From assembly GCF_000403355.2 (NCBI RefSeq), contig NZ_KE159646.1, positions 2,555,960-2,619,959 of the forward strand: 64,000 nucleotides of DNA. The letters are read 5' to 3'. The position numbers were made by a program, and so were the translations under genes. This DNA is from Adlercreutzia caecimuris B7. Its GTDB lineage: Bacteria; Actinomycetota; Coriobacteriia; Coriobacteriales; Eggerthellaceae. The notes beneath the pieces were generated by a model, which saw only the letters and a list, made by a program, of their open reading frames with translations, did no database searches and had not been told where the DNA came from. This document shows, piece after piece, positions 1 to 8,828 of this stretch (positions are counted from its first letter, which is position 1; every line of letters begins with the position of its first letter).

Positions 1-1
1 G

Positions 2-178
2 GTCGAGGTGAAGGTTGCCGTGGGCGACACCGTGGCGACCAAGGACGTGCTCGGCGTCATGGAGGCGATGAAGATGAACCAGAACATCGCCTGCCCCTGC
101 GACGGCGTGGTGAAGGAGATCAACTTCGCCGCCGGCGATCGCGTCGACGCCGGTGCTGTGATGTTCGTCATCGAGTAA
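2..178 (+). CDS. madF: Biotin carrier protein, C-terminal part (probable MadF)
   Basis: The 5' end lies outside the window; 58 residues remain. The segment is the classical biotinyl/lipoyl hammerhead: a VMEAMKMN motif with the biotin-accepting lysine encoded at 71-73, followed by a GVVKEINFAAGDRVDAG strand and the terminal FVIE. Such domains swing a carboxylated biotin between active sites. Because madL and madM follow directly, with CitG-type and biotin-ligase genes after them, the best reading is the biotin carrier of the Na+-translocating malonate decarboxylase, where a malonyl-thioester is decarboxylated through carboxybiotin. A carrier subunit of another biotin-dependent decarboxylase cannot be excluded from this fragment alone. 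Confidence 0.8.
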   Translation, partial: VEVKVAVGDTVATKDVLGVMEAMKMNQNIACPCDGVVKEINFAAGDRVDAGAVMFVIE

Positions 179-250
179 CTGAGAAACCGCGGGGGGCGCT
201 CTCGCAGGGGTAACGCGGGGCGCCCCTCACCGAAACGTAAGGGGCAATTC

Positions 251-640
251 ATGGTTATTTACGGATTAGCCTTGCTTTCGGGATGCTTCTTCGGCGGCAT
301 GCTGCTCGGAGACATCCTGGGCATGATCACCGGCGTTGGATCCAACGTCGGCGGCGTGGGTTTCGCCATGTTGGCATTGATCCTCGTCTCGAGCAAGCTC
401 TTGAAGGAGAACAAGCTGTCCAGCAAGGCCCAGGACGGCATTATGTTCTGGAGCGCGATGTACATCCCCATCGTGGTGGCAATGACGGCCTGCCAGGACG
501 TCGCTGCGGCCATCATGGGCGGCGGCGTGCTCACCATCATGTGCGGCATCGTGTGCACCATCGTGCCGCTGCTGCTCATTCCGGTTATCTCGAAGTTGGG
601 CGCGCCTTCCGAGCCGCTGCCCCCGCTGAGCAAGGAATAA
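251..640 (+). CDS. madL: Malonate transporter subunit MadL
   Basis: 129-residue, almost entirely hydrophobic protein with about four membrane segments and a glycine-rich start (GCFFGGMLLGDILGM), matching the small subunit of the two-component MadLM Na+/malonate symporter. The size (about 130 residues) and its position just before a 254-residue MadM partner are diagnostic. ATG start preceded by a purine-rich GTAAGGGGCA. It lies 72 bases after the biotin carrier gene and 10 bases before madM, so the genes are probably cotranscribed. The proposed role is uptake of malonate for decarboxylation inside the cell; substrate is inferred from family and context. Confidence 0.88.
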   Translation: MVIYGLALLSGCFFGGMLLGDILGMITGVGSNVGGVGFAMLALILVSSKLLKENKLSSKAQDGIMFWSAMYIPIVVAMTACQDVAAAIMGGGVLTIMCGIVCTIVPLLLIPVISKLGAPSEPLPPLSKE

Positions 641-650
641 GGGGGTCGTC

Positions 651-2475
<1,825 letters not shown>

Positions 2476-2496
2476 GGCGGTGGAAGGGAGCTTGCC

Positions 2497-3408
2497 GTGA
2501 TATCCTGCCAGGCCATTGCTGCCGAGCTGCGCCTCGGTCACCCCTGGACCATTCGCAGCTTCGATGAAGTGGGCTCCACTATGACTGAGATTAGTCGGGC
2601 CGCCGAGGAAGGTGCGCCCCCCTTCACGGTGGCCGTGGCCGAGAGCCAGACCGCGGGCACCGGCCGCCACGACCGCCCCTGGGCATCGGCGGCGGGGGAC
2701 GGCCTGTGGATGACGGCCCTGCTGCGACCCTCCCTTCCTGCGGATCGGGCACCCTGGTTCACCCTGGGCGCTGCGGTGGCCGTGGCCGACGGCCTGCTCT
2801 CCCTCGGGTTCCCCGTGGGCATCAAATGGCCCAACGACGTGCTCGTGGCCGACGGCCCCCTCTTTCGACGCAAGCTGTGCGGCATTCGGGCCGAGATGGC
2901 CGTGGCCGAAGACGGGAGCCTGGCTTGGGTGAGCATCGGTATCGGTCTCAACGTGCACCAGGCCGCCTTCGAGGGGGAGCTGGCTTCGGTGGCTGCCAGC
3001 CTGCGCATGGTGGCGGCCGCGGGGGGCGTGGAGGGGGCTGGCGATTGCGCGGCCTCGGGCGAGCATTCGGGCGCGGCTTTCGGCAACGTGGCGACGGCTG
3101 GCAGGTGTGGCGCCGCGGGAGCAGGCGGGGCGGCGGGAGAGCCCTCGCGGGCCCAGTGCGCCGGAGCCATTTTGAACCGTTTGGAACGGGTGAACCGCTC
3201 TTTTGCCGAAGAGGGCTTCGGCCCGGTGCGGAGCCGCTGGCTTGATCTGGCCCTCGGCCTGAACCGAGAGGCCACGGTGCGTGACATCGAGGGCGAGCAG
3301 ACCGGTATCGTGCGCGGCATGGACGAGGAAGGGCACCTGCTGCTGGAGCGGCCCGGCGACGACGCCCCTTTCCCCATTGTGGCGGGAGATCTCGTATTCG
3401 CCGTGTAG
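2497..3408 (+). CDS. birA: Biotin--protein ligase without DNA-binding domain
   Basis: Attaches biotin to the acceptor lysine of biotin-carrier proteins via biotinyl-AMP. Seen: the biotin/ATP loop TAGTGRHDRPW, the catalytic KWPNDVL lysine motif, and the GIGLNVH block; the protein begins at the catalytic domain, so it is a class I ligase with no N-terminal helix-turn-helix repressor. GTG start at 2497 with GGAAGGGAG upstream. An unusual 45-residue Gly/Ala-rich insert (roughly residues 172-225) separates the core from the C-terminal SH3-like cap. Its place next to the madF-L-M genes suggests a dedicated ligase for the malonate decarboxylase carrier, although it could serve the whole cell. Confidence 0.9.
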   Translation: MISCQAIAAELRLGHPWTIRSFDEVGSTMTEISRAAEEGAPPFTVAVAESQTAGTGRHDRPWASAAGDGLWMTALLRPSLPADRAPWFTLGAAVAVADGLLSLGFPVGIKWPNDVLVADGPLFRRKLCGIRAEMAVAEDGSLAWVSIGIGLNVHQAAFEGELASVAASLRMVAAAGGVEGAGDCAASGEHSGAAFGNVATAGRCGAAGAGGAAGEPSRAQCAGAILNRLERVNRSFAEEGFGPVRSRWLDLALGLNREATVRDIEGEQTGIVRGMDEEGHLLLERPGDDAPFPIVAGDLVFAV

Positions 3409-3604
3409 GGCGGCGGTTTGGCGGCCCGATCCCGCGCAGGGGCGCGGCGGCTCCCTTTCCTTGGTGCGGAATGGTGCCGTCGGGGTAGTGCGGTCAGAGG
3501 TTCGCGAGGGCTGGGAATGCAGCTGACGCGCCCCGGCCTTGTTGACGCTCGTTCGGGCTTTTCGATCTTTCACCCTTTTGGCCGATGGGCTGTGCGTTTT
3601 TGTA

Positions 3605-3633
3605 TCGACATTCGTTCCCGCGTCGTTTATCAT
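3605..3633 (+). promoter_or_regulatory. Predicted promoter of the Ala/Pro-rich membrane protein gene
   Basis: TCGACA, 17-base spacer, TATCAT, ending 43 bases before the proposed GTG at 3677. The rest of the 268-base gap after birA shows no gene. Confidence 0.4.
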
Positions 3634-3676
3634 CCAAATAGCTGATGATATGCCCGCTGCGGGAGGGGTTGTTCCT

Positions 3677-4585
3677 GTGTTTGAATTCTTGTCTTCGCCA
3701 TTCGGTTTGGTAGCCGTGGGCCTCGGTGTCCTGGCGGTGGCCGTCTTGGCCCTGTGCCTGTGGATCACCACCCTCGACCGCCGTATGCGCGGCATGGCCG
3801 ATGGTCTGGAGGCGGAGCGACGCAAGGTGGCCGAAATGCAGATGGTCATCGGCCGCCGCAATAACGCGGCCCGCAGCTATGGGCGCGGCGGCCGCCCTGC
3901 CCCGGCGGCTGCTCCGGCCCCGACGGCCGCCTCGGTGCCCAACGGCGCCCCTGCGGCCATGGCCCAGGCCGCTCCGGTTCCGAGCGGTGCCGCCGCAACG
4001 GCGCCCGGTGCCTCCGTGCCCGGCCGCCCGGCTCCCGCACCCCGCGGTGCGGCCGGCCATCCGTCCCAGCCGACCCCCAATCCGCAGCAGACGCCGCAGG
4101 GCTGCGGCCCGCAGGCCGCGCCGGCTCGCGGTGGTCGTCCCGCCCGGGGCCAGGGCAGCCGGCATCCGCAGATCCCCCGCGGCGCTCAGGCTGCCCCGGC
4201 TCCCACGCCCCAGCCGGCCGCTGCCGGGTGGACCCCCACGAGCATTCCCCTGCCCACGGGCCAGGAGGTGGATTCCTGGGTGCAGGGCGGTCCGGCCGAT
4301 CAGGCCATCGTCATGCCCGGGAAGAAGATGAGCCGCAAGGCCCGCCGCGAGGCCGAGCGCGCCTTCGCCGCTCGGGCCGCTGCCGAGCTGGAGGCCCGTC
4401 AGGCCCGCCGCGCCCAGGAGGTTTCGGTGCCTCGGGGCGCCCAGCGCACGGGCAATCCCCGGGCTGTGGCTGCCCGCGGCGTCGAGGCCCGCGGGGCCGT
4501 GCGTCCCTACGGCGGGCCGGCCGCTCCGGTGCCGTCGGCTGTGGCCCAAGCCCAGGTCCAGGCCCGCGGCCGCCACGCCCGCTAA
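3677..4585 (+). CDS. Membrane-anchored Ala/Pro-rich protein of unknown function
   Basis: About 302 residues. One N-terminal transmembrane helix (PFGLVAVGLGVLAVAVLALCLW) is followed by a short basic, possibly coiled segment (DRRMRGMADGLEAERRKVAEMQ) and then about 200 residues dominated by Ala, Pro, Gly and Arg, with no recognisable domain. A basic helix-like stretch (GKKMSRKARREAERAFAARAAAELEARQARRAQE) lies near the C-terminus. GTG at 3677 is preferred because GGGAGGGGTT precedes it; ATG 3650 is possible. The topology (helix then cytoplasmic low-complexity tail) is seen; no function is assigned. Confidence 0.6.
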   Translation: MFEFLSSPFGLVAVGLGVLAVAVLALCLWITTLDRRMRGMADGLEAERRKVAEMQMVIGRRNNAARSYGRGGRPAPAAAPAPTAASVPNGAPAAMAQAAPVPSGAAATAPGASVPGRPAPAPRGAAGHPSQPTPNPQQTPQGCGPQAAPARGGRPARGQGSRHPQIPRGAQAAPAPTPQPAAAGWTPTSIPLPTGQEVDSWVQGGPADQAIVMPGKKMSRKARREAERAFAARAAAELEARQARRAQEVSVPRGAQRTGNPRAVAARGVEARGAVRPYGGPAAPVPSAVAQAQVQARGRHAR

Positions 4586-4654
4586 GGCCCTCGCCCACCG
4601 CAAGGCCCTCCGCCCACCGCAAGGCCCCCGTTCGCCACGGCGAACGGGGGCCTT
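4586..4654. terminator. Bidirectional hairpin between convergent genes
   Basis: A perfect 16-base-pair stem (4621-4636 with 4639-4654, loop AC) lies between two convergent genes. It is preceded by two 19-base copies of an AAGGCCCTC(C)GCCCACCGC unit. There is no clear T-run on either strand. Confidence 0.6.
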
Positions 4655-4665
4655 GCGGTTGCTGC

Positions 4666-5505
4666 CTACTTGCCCGTATAGGCCGCTCGGAATCGGGCCA
4701 CGTCGTGCTCGTAGATGACGAGCGTGCTGTCGGGCTCTTCCAGGTAGAAGGGCACCCCGGCCAGCTTCGGATGGTTCACGAGGGCTGCCAGGGCCTCAAA
4801 GCCGATCGCACCCTCGCCGATGCGGGCGTGGCGATCCACATGGCTGCCGCGCTCGTGGATGGCATCGTTGAGGTGCACGGCCTTCAGCTTGTCCAGACCG
4901 ACGGTGCGATCGAACTGCCCGAGCACGCCGTCCAGGTCGCCCGCGATGTCGTAGCCCTCGGCCCACACGCCGGCGCAATCGAGGCACACACCCACGTGAT
5001 CGGCCAGCTTCACCTGGTCGATGATGGCTGCCAGCTGCTCGAAGGAGGTGCCCACTTGGCTGCCTTCCCCGGCCATGGTGTCCAGCAGCACCAGGGTGGT
5101 CTGGCTGGGGGTGATCACCTTGTTCAGGGCATCGGCCACATCGGCCAGCCCCTCTTCCACGGAAATGCCCATGCGGCTGCCCGGGCGCACCAGGTACAGC
5201 GGCACTTGCAACTCGGCCAGCTGGGCCAGATCCTCGGCGTAGGTCATGAGGGCGAAATCGCGCTCGCTCATCTGGGCCGCGGCCGGGTCGGTGTCGTAGG
5301 GGGCGTAGGCCAGCACGTCGCGCATGCCGTGATCGGCTGCGAAAGCGAGGTATTCCCGCACGTCCTTGGTATCCAGCTCCGCCTGTCGGCTGCCCCGCGG
5401 GCTGCGGGTGAAGTACTGGAAGGTGTTCGCGTTGATGGATGCGGCCTCTTTCGCCATTTCCAGATAGCCGCGCCGCTTCGACAAGTGGCAACCGATAGTC
5501 AGCAT
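4666..5505 (-). CDS. Endonuclease IV-like TIM-barrel protein with lost metal ligands
   Basis: 279 residues, the normal length of Nfo, with clear family blocks: IGCHLSKRRGYLEMA, ANTFQYFTRSPRG, SFEQLAAIIDQV, VGVCLDC, GYDI, VHLNDA, GSHVDRHARIGEG and a late YLEEP. Endonuclease IV cleaves abasic sites using nine Zn ligands. Compared with E. coli Nfo, four are changed here: His69 is Tyr (AYAPY), His109 is Arg (LVRPGS), Glu145 is Asp (LLDTMAG) and His182 is Gly (LDCAG). Asp179, His216, Asp229, His231 and Glu261 remain. Start ATG at 5505 has GAAAGGA upstream. It may be a non-AP-endonuclease member (isomerase-like or one-metal enzyme) or be inactive. Confidence 0.8.
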   Translation of the reverse strand: MLTIGCHLSKRRGYLEMAKEAASINANTFQYFTRSPRGSRQAELDTKDVREYLAFAADHGMRDVLAYAPYDTDPAAAQMSERDFALMTYAEDLAQLAELQVPLYLVRPGSRMGISVEEGLADVADALNKVITPSQTTLVLLDTMAGEGSQVGTSFEQLAAIIDQVKLADHVGVCLDCAGVWAEGYDIAGDLDGVLGQFDRTVGLDKLKAVHLNDAIHERGSHVDRHARIGEGAIGFEALAALVNHPKLAGVPFYLEEPDSTLVIYEHDVARFRAAYTGK

Positions 5506-5533
5506 GGGGGTCCTTTCGCGAGTAGATTCTATT

Positions 5534-5715
5534 TTTTGTGGCCAAAAAGCCGCCGAGTGAGCTCGAGATGATGGGAAGATCATAGTTCAGGGGTTGTCGA
5601 GGGGCCGAGAGTGGGGAAATTCGTTCAATAATCCGTTGCTTTGTACCCATGGGGGACTCTTGTATGCGGTCCGGCGCGCTCCCAGAGCTCACTCGGCGGC
5701 TTTTTGGCCACAAAA
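5534..5715. repeat. 182-bp element with perfect 31-bp terminal inverted repeats
   Basis: Positions 5534-5564 and 5685-5715 are exact reverse complements over 31 bases (outer end TTTTGTGGCC..., inner end ...GAGCTC). The 120 bases between carry no credible gene. It lies in the leader of the endonuclease IV-like gene, on the divergent side of the kinase gene. Size and arms resemble a miniature inverted-repeat element or a very long hairpin. Confidence 0.75.
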
Positions 5716-5739
5716 CGGCGGAGTGCTCCCATTCCTGTG

Positions 5740-5871
5740 CCCCCCCACACTCTCCACACCCCCGCACCCCACGTACCCCACACACCCACATTCCCGCCCC
5801 TGCACGCCCCCGCACCCCGCACCCTCGCACCCGGCGCACCCAGCTCCCGCACACCGTGCTTCGCCCCTCTC
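5740..5871 (+). other. C-rich, G-poor tract upstream of the kinase gene
   Basis: About 130 bases are almost free of G on the + strand and packed with CCC/CAC steps. There is no gene in it. On a + strand transcript this composition resembles a Rho-utilisation region; a purely structural or mutational origin is equally possible. Confidence 0.4.
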
Positions 5872-6000
5872 ACGTTGGCGCAGCACCGTTTGGCCCGTGG
5901 AAGCCGCCGATCAACGGTCGCCGCGGCGTTGCCCGGGTGGTAGAATGGCCCTACCTCAAGAACATGCAGCCCAAACGAAGACAGAAGAGGTTCTCGCCCC

Positions 6001-8442
6001 ATGGCACGATCTCAGCTCATCCTCAATCGCTATCGCGTTATCGACCAGGCTGGTGCCGGCGGCTACGGTACCGTCGTGCACGCCTTCGACACCCATCTCA
6101 AACGCGATGTGGCCATCAAGTGCATCGAGCTCTCGGAAGACGAGGTGGCCCGGGCGCGCCTCGTGGCCCTAGAGGCCCGCATGGCCGCCGATCTGGAGGA
6201 CGGGGAGCCCTCCGCGGGCGCTGTAGCCGCTGGCGTTACGGCTCCTGCGGGTGCCGCGCCTTCCGGCGCCTCCGCCCCGGCCTCCGGTGCCGCCGATTTC
6301 CCCGCCGACCCCGCCTTCCTCCGGGGTGTCGACGAACGTCGCAGCGGTCGTCACTCGGCTGCGACTGTGCGCAGCGCCGAGGAGGTGCCCCCCTGGGAGG
6401 ACATGGCCTTTGCCGAGGAAGAGGACGACTCCCTTGCTCCCTGGAACGCCGCTACCGGCGGTTTCGCCGGCCGTTCGCGGCCGAGCTTGGACGGCCGGGT
6501 GGGGCCCCGCAAGACGCGCCATGCCCCCGAGGCCCCCTACGTACCGCCGGTGGAGGTGCAGGATGCCGCCCCCATGAGCGACTACTTCGACGAGAGTGCC
6601 GTGGATGTGCGCCATCTGCGGGGCATCCGGGCATCCCGCACCATCGACGGGGCCGCCGAGAAGCGCCGCCGCCGCGGGGGCCGTGCCGCGGCCGCCTCCG
6701 TCGCCGTGTCGAGCGTATCGGCCGCAGTGGGCGGGGCCGGCGCCTCCGTGCCCCCGGCTTCCACCGACTTCGACGAGACCGACGATGCCGATCTCTTCGA
6801 GCACATTCCCGGCTTGGAGGAGGCCCGATCGGTGGCGAAGCTCTCGGACGCCAACATCGTCACCGTGTACGATTGCGCCGTGGAAGACTCCTGCGCCTAC
6901 GTCATCATGGAGTACATCGAGGGCAAGACCTTGGCGCAGATCATCGACGAGATCGACGACAGCATCACCTTGGATGTGGTGGCCGCCGTCTTCTCGGCCG
7001 TGGCCCATGCCCTCGAGGTGGCCCACGGCGCGAACACGCTGCACCTGGACATCAAGCCCGAGAACGTCATCGTGAACTCCAAGGGCGTGGCGAAGGTGAC
7101 CGACTTCGGCCTGGCCGCCCTCATGGACGCTACGGGATCGGGCACCACCGGCGGCGGCACTATCGGCTATATGCCGTTAGAGCAGATGCGCCAGGAGCCT
7201 TTGGACGTGCGCACCGACGAGTGGGCCCTGGCGAGCCTCACCTACGAGATGCTCTCTGGCGAGAACCCCTTCTTCGCCAACGATCTGCCCGAGGCCGAGG
7301 AGGCCATCGAGGAGGCGGAGCTGGTGCTGCCCTCTCTGTGCTGGGACGAGTTGCCCGCCGAGGCCGACGACATCATGTTCGCCGCCCTCGACCCCGACCG
7401 CGACGAGCGCTTCGATACCGTAGCCGACTTCTCCGAGGCCCTCATGCCCCTGCTCGGCAATGTGAAGAAGGGCAAGAAGGTGCTCGCCGACATCGTGAAG
7501 GGCAAGGAGGACGCCGTGGCGCCCCCCGAGCCCGCCGCGCCGGCCGAGCCCCTGCCGCCGCTAGTGGACCGCCTCGGCCTGCGCGGCCTGACCGTGCTCG
7601 GCCATGCCGTTGCCGCGGTGGCCGTGGGGCTTATGGCGGCAGTGGCCTGCGCGAACATCCACCTGACGGGCGGGTCGGCCCTGGGGCTGCTCACCGACTC
7701 GCCGGTGGTGTTCTGGGTTGTGGTGGCTGTGGCTGCGGGTGTGGCCGCCATCCGCCCCTCCATCGGCGCGCTTCTCGGCTACGGCGCGCTCGTGGTGGCC
7801 CTCGGCGCCCATGGCGACTGGGTGCTCGCCCTGTTCACGGCTGCGGCCACGGGTGGCTGGTGGTATCTCATCGGGCGGCGGGGCACCACCCAGGCGGTCT
7901 CGGCGCTCGTGCAGCCGCTGCTTGGCGCCTTCGGCTTCGCCGGCGTCTCCCCGGTGCTCTCCGGTGTGCTCCTGCCGGTGCTGCAAGCGGCCATTTCGGC
8001 GGCCTTCGCCTTCCTCATGGCCCTCGTGATGGGCAGCTTCGGCTCGCTCGATCTGCTCAACTGGGATGCGGTGCTCCATATGGAGCTGTCCGGCAACCCG
8101 CAGGCGGCCTGCATGGCCATGCTCTCCCAGAGCGGCACCTGGGTTATCGGCATCAGCTGGGTGGTGGGCGCGGTTGTCTACAGCCTGTTCTGCGTGCGCG
8201 GCACCAAGGCCTTCGACGTGGCCGGCTCAATCGCCTGCGCGGTGGTGCTCATGCTGGGGGTGTGCGCGGCGAGCCACTTGTCGGCTTTCGGCGGCTCGTG
8301 GCTGCCCACGCCGGCCGCGCTTTTGGGGGCGCTCGTGCCCGGGGTGCTCGGTATCGTCGCGGCCGTTATGAACGCGCCGGATCGTGCGCGCTGGGCCGAG
8401 GAGGAGTGGTACCTCGACGAGGAAGAGGTGCTCGGGGACTAG
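6001..8442 (+). CDS. Ser/Thr protein kinase with split N-lobe and polytopic membrane tail
   Basis: 813 residues. The Gly loop AGAGGYGTV (residues 17-25) and ATP lysine (VAIK, Lys40) start a Hanks-type kinase, but about 185 residues of Ala/Pro/acidic low-complexity sequence (roughly 75-258) interrupt the N-lobe before the alphaC region (GLEEARSVAKLSDANIV). The catalytic loop is HLDIKPEN (Asp350, Leu in place of the usual Arg), Mg motif DFG at 368, then GTIGYMPLEQ and DEWALASLTYEMLSG. Residues from about 520 form a series of hydrophobic helices, so the kinase is cytoplasmic and membrane-tethered. Start ATG has AGAAGAGG upstream. Substrates and stimulus are unknown; no phosphatase gene is adjacent. 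Confidence 0.88.
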   Translation: MARSQLILNRYRVIDQAGAGGYGTVVHAFDTHLKRDVAIKCIELSEDEVARARLVALEARMAADLEDGEPSAGAVAAGVTAPAGAAPSGASAPASGAADFPADPAFLRGVDERRSGRHSAATVRSAEEVPPWEDMAFAEEEDDSLAPWNAATGGFAGRSRPSLDGRVGPRKTRHAPEAPYVPPVEVQDAAPMSDYFDESAVDVRHLRGIRASRTIDGAAEKRRRRGGRAAAASVAVSSVSAAVGGAGASVPPASTDFDETDDADLFEHIPGLEEARSVAKLSDANIVTVYDCAVEDSCAYVIMEYIEGKTLAQIIDEIDDSITLDVVAAVFSAVAHALEVAHGANTLHLDIKPENVIVNSKGVAKVTDFGLAALMDATGSGTTGGGTIGYMPLEQMRQEPLDVRTDEWALASLTYEMLSGENPFFANDLPEAEEAIEEAELVLPSLCWDELPAEADDIMFAALDPDRDERFDTVADFSEALMPLLGNVKKGKKVLADIVKGKEDAVAPPEPAAPAEPLPPLVDRLGLRGLTVLGHAVAAVAVGLMAAVACANIHLTGGSALGLLTDSPVVFWVVVAVAAGVAAIRPSIGALLGYGALVVALGAHGDWVLALFTAAATGGWWYLIGRRGTTQAVSALVQPLLGAFGFAGVSPVLSGVLLPVLQAAISAAFAFLMALVMGSFGSLDLLNWDAVLHMELSGNPQAACMAMLSQSGTWVIGISWVVGAVVYSLFCVRGTKAFDVAGSIACAVVLMLGVCAASHLSAFGGSWLPTPAALLGALVPGVLGIVAAVMNAPDRARWAEEEWYLDEEEVLGD

Positions 8443-8445
8443 CGT

Positions 8446-8553
8446 CAGCCGGCTTTCCGCAGGTGGTTCCGCCCGCGTGCCGGCTTTCTACAGGTGGTTC
8501 CGCCCGCGTGCCGGCTTGCCGCGCATGGTTCTACGGGCGTGCCGGTTTACCGC
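8446..8553 (+). repeat. Decaying 31-bp tandem repeat, about 3.5 copies
   Basis: Units at 8446-8476, 8477-8507 and 8508-8538, with a partial fourth, share GTGCCGGCTTTC and a GGTTCCGCCCGC end. Similarity declines towards the 3' end. It sits in the 3' flank of the kinase gene and is non-coding (the period is not a multiple of three). There are no spacers, so it is not a CRISPR. Confidence 0.75.
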
Positions 8554-8604
8554 GGCCTCACCCGCCGCGGGTCGCTTGCCCTGTTCCCGACGTTCAAAAT
8601 AACT

Positions 8605-8636
8605 GGGCGCTGCGCTCTGTGAGGCGGCGCCCTTTT
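8605..8636 (+). terminator. Rho-independent terminator after the kinase region
   Basis: Stem GGGCGCTGC / GCGGCGCCC (one G-T pair), 10-base loop, followed by TTTT. The following 190 bases up to the EF-G-like start contain another short GC-rich hairpin (8778-8798) but no gene. Confidence 0.65.
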
Positions 8637-8828
8637 GCTAAGATGAATCCATGTTGAAAAAGCCGTTCGCCGGTTCAAAGCGACCGCTCGCTGTCACTGC
8701 GTCAACAAGCGATCGGCCGTCCGGCACGACGGCACCGCTTTGCCGCGCGGCCCGCGTGCGCCGTGCGATCAGGGAATGCTCGCGCAAGGGGCGCGAGCGC
8801 CCTCGACAAGGAAGGCAGGTGGTCGCTC

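Noticed and set aside
2497-2700. N-terminal helix-turn-helix making BirA a repressor
   Set aside because: The protein starts directly with the catalytic domain; no extra domain fits in the 22 bases after the previous gene.
8446-8553. Possible CRISPR-like repeats
   Set aside because: Units are directly adjacent with no spacers and decay steadily; no cas genes are in the window.
5649-8657. 1000-codon open frame on the + strand in another frame over the kinase gene
   Set aside because: Arg/Gly/Pro-rich translation without domains; the kinase frame has all catalytic motifs and a ribosome site.
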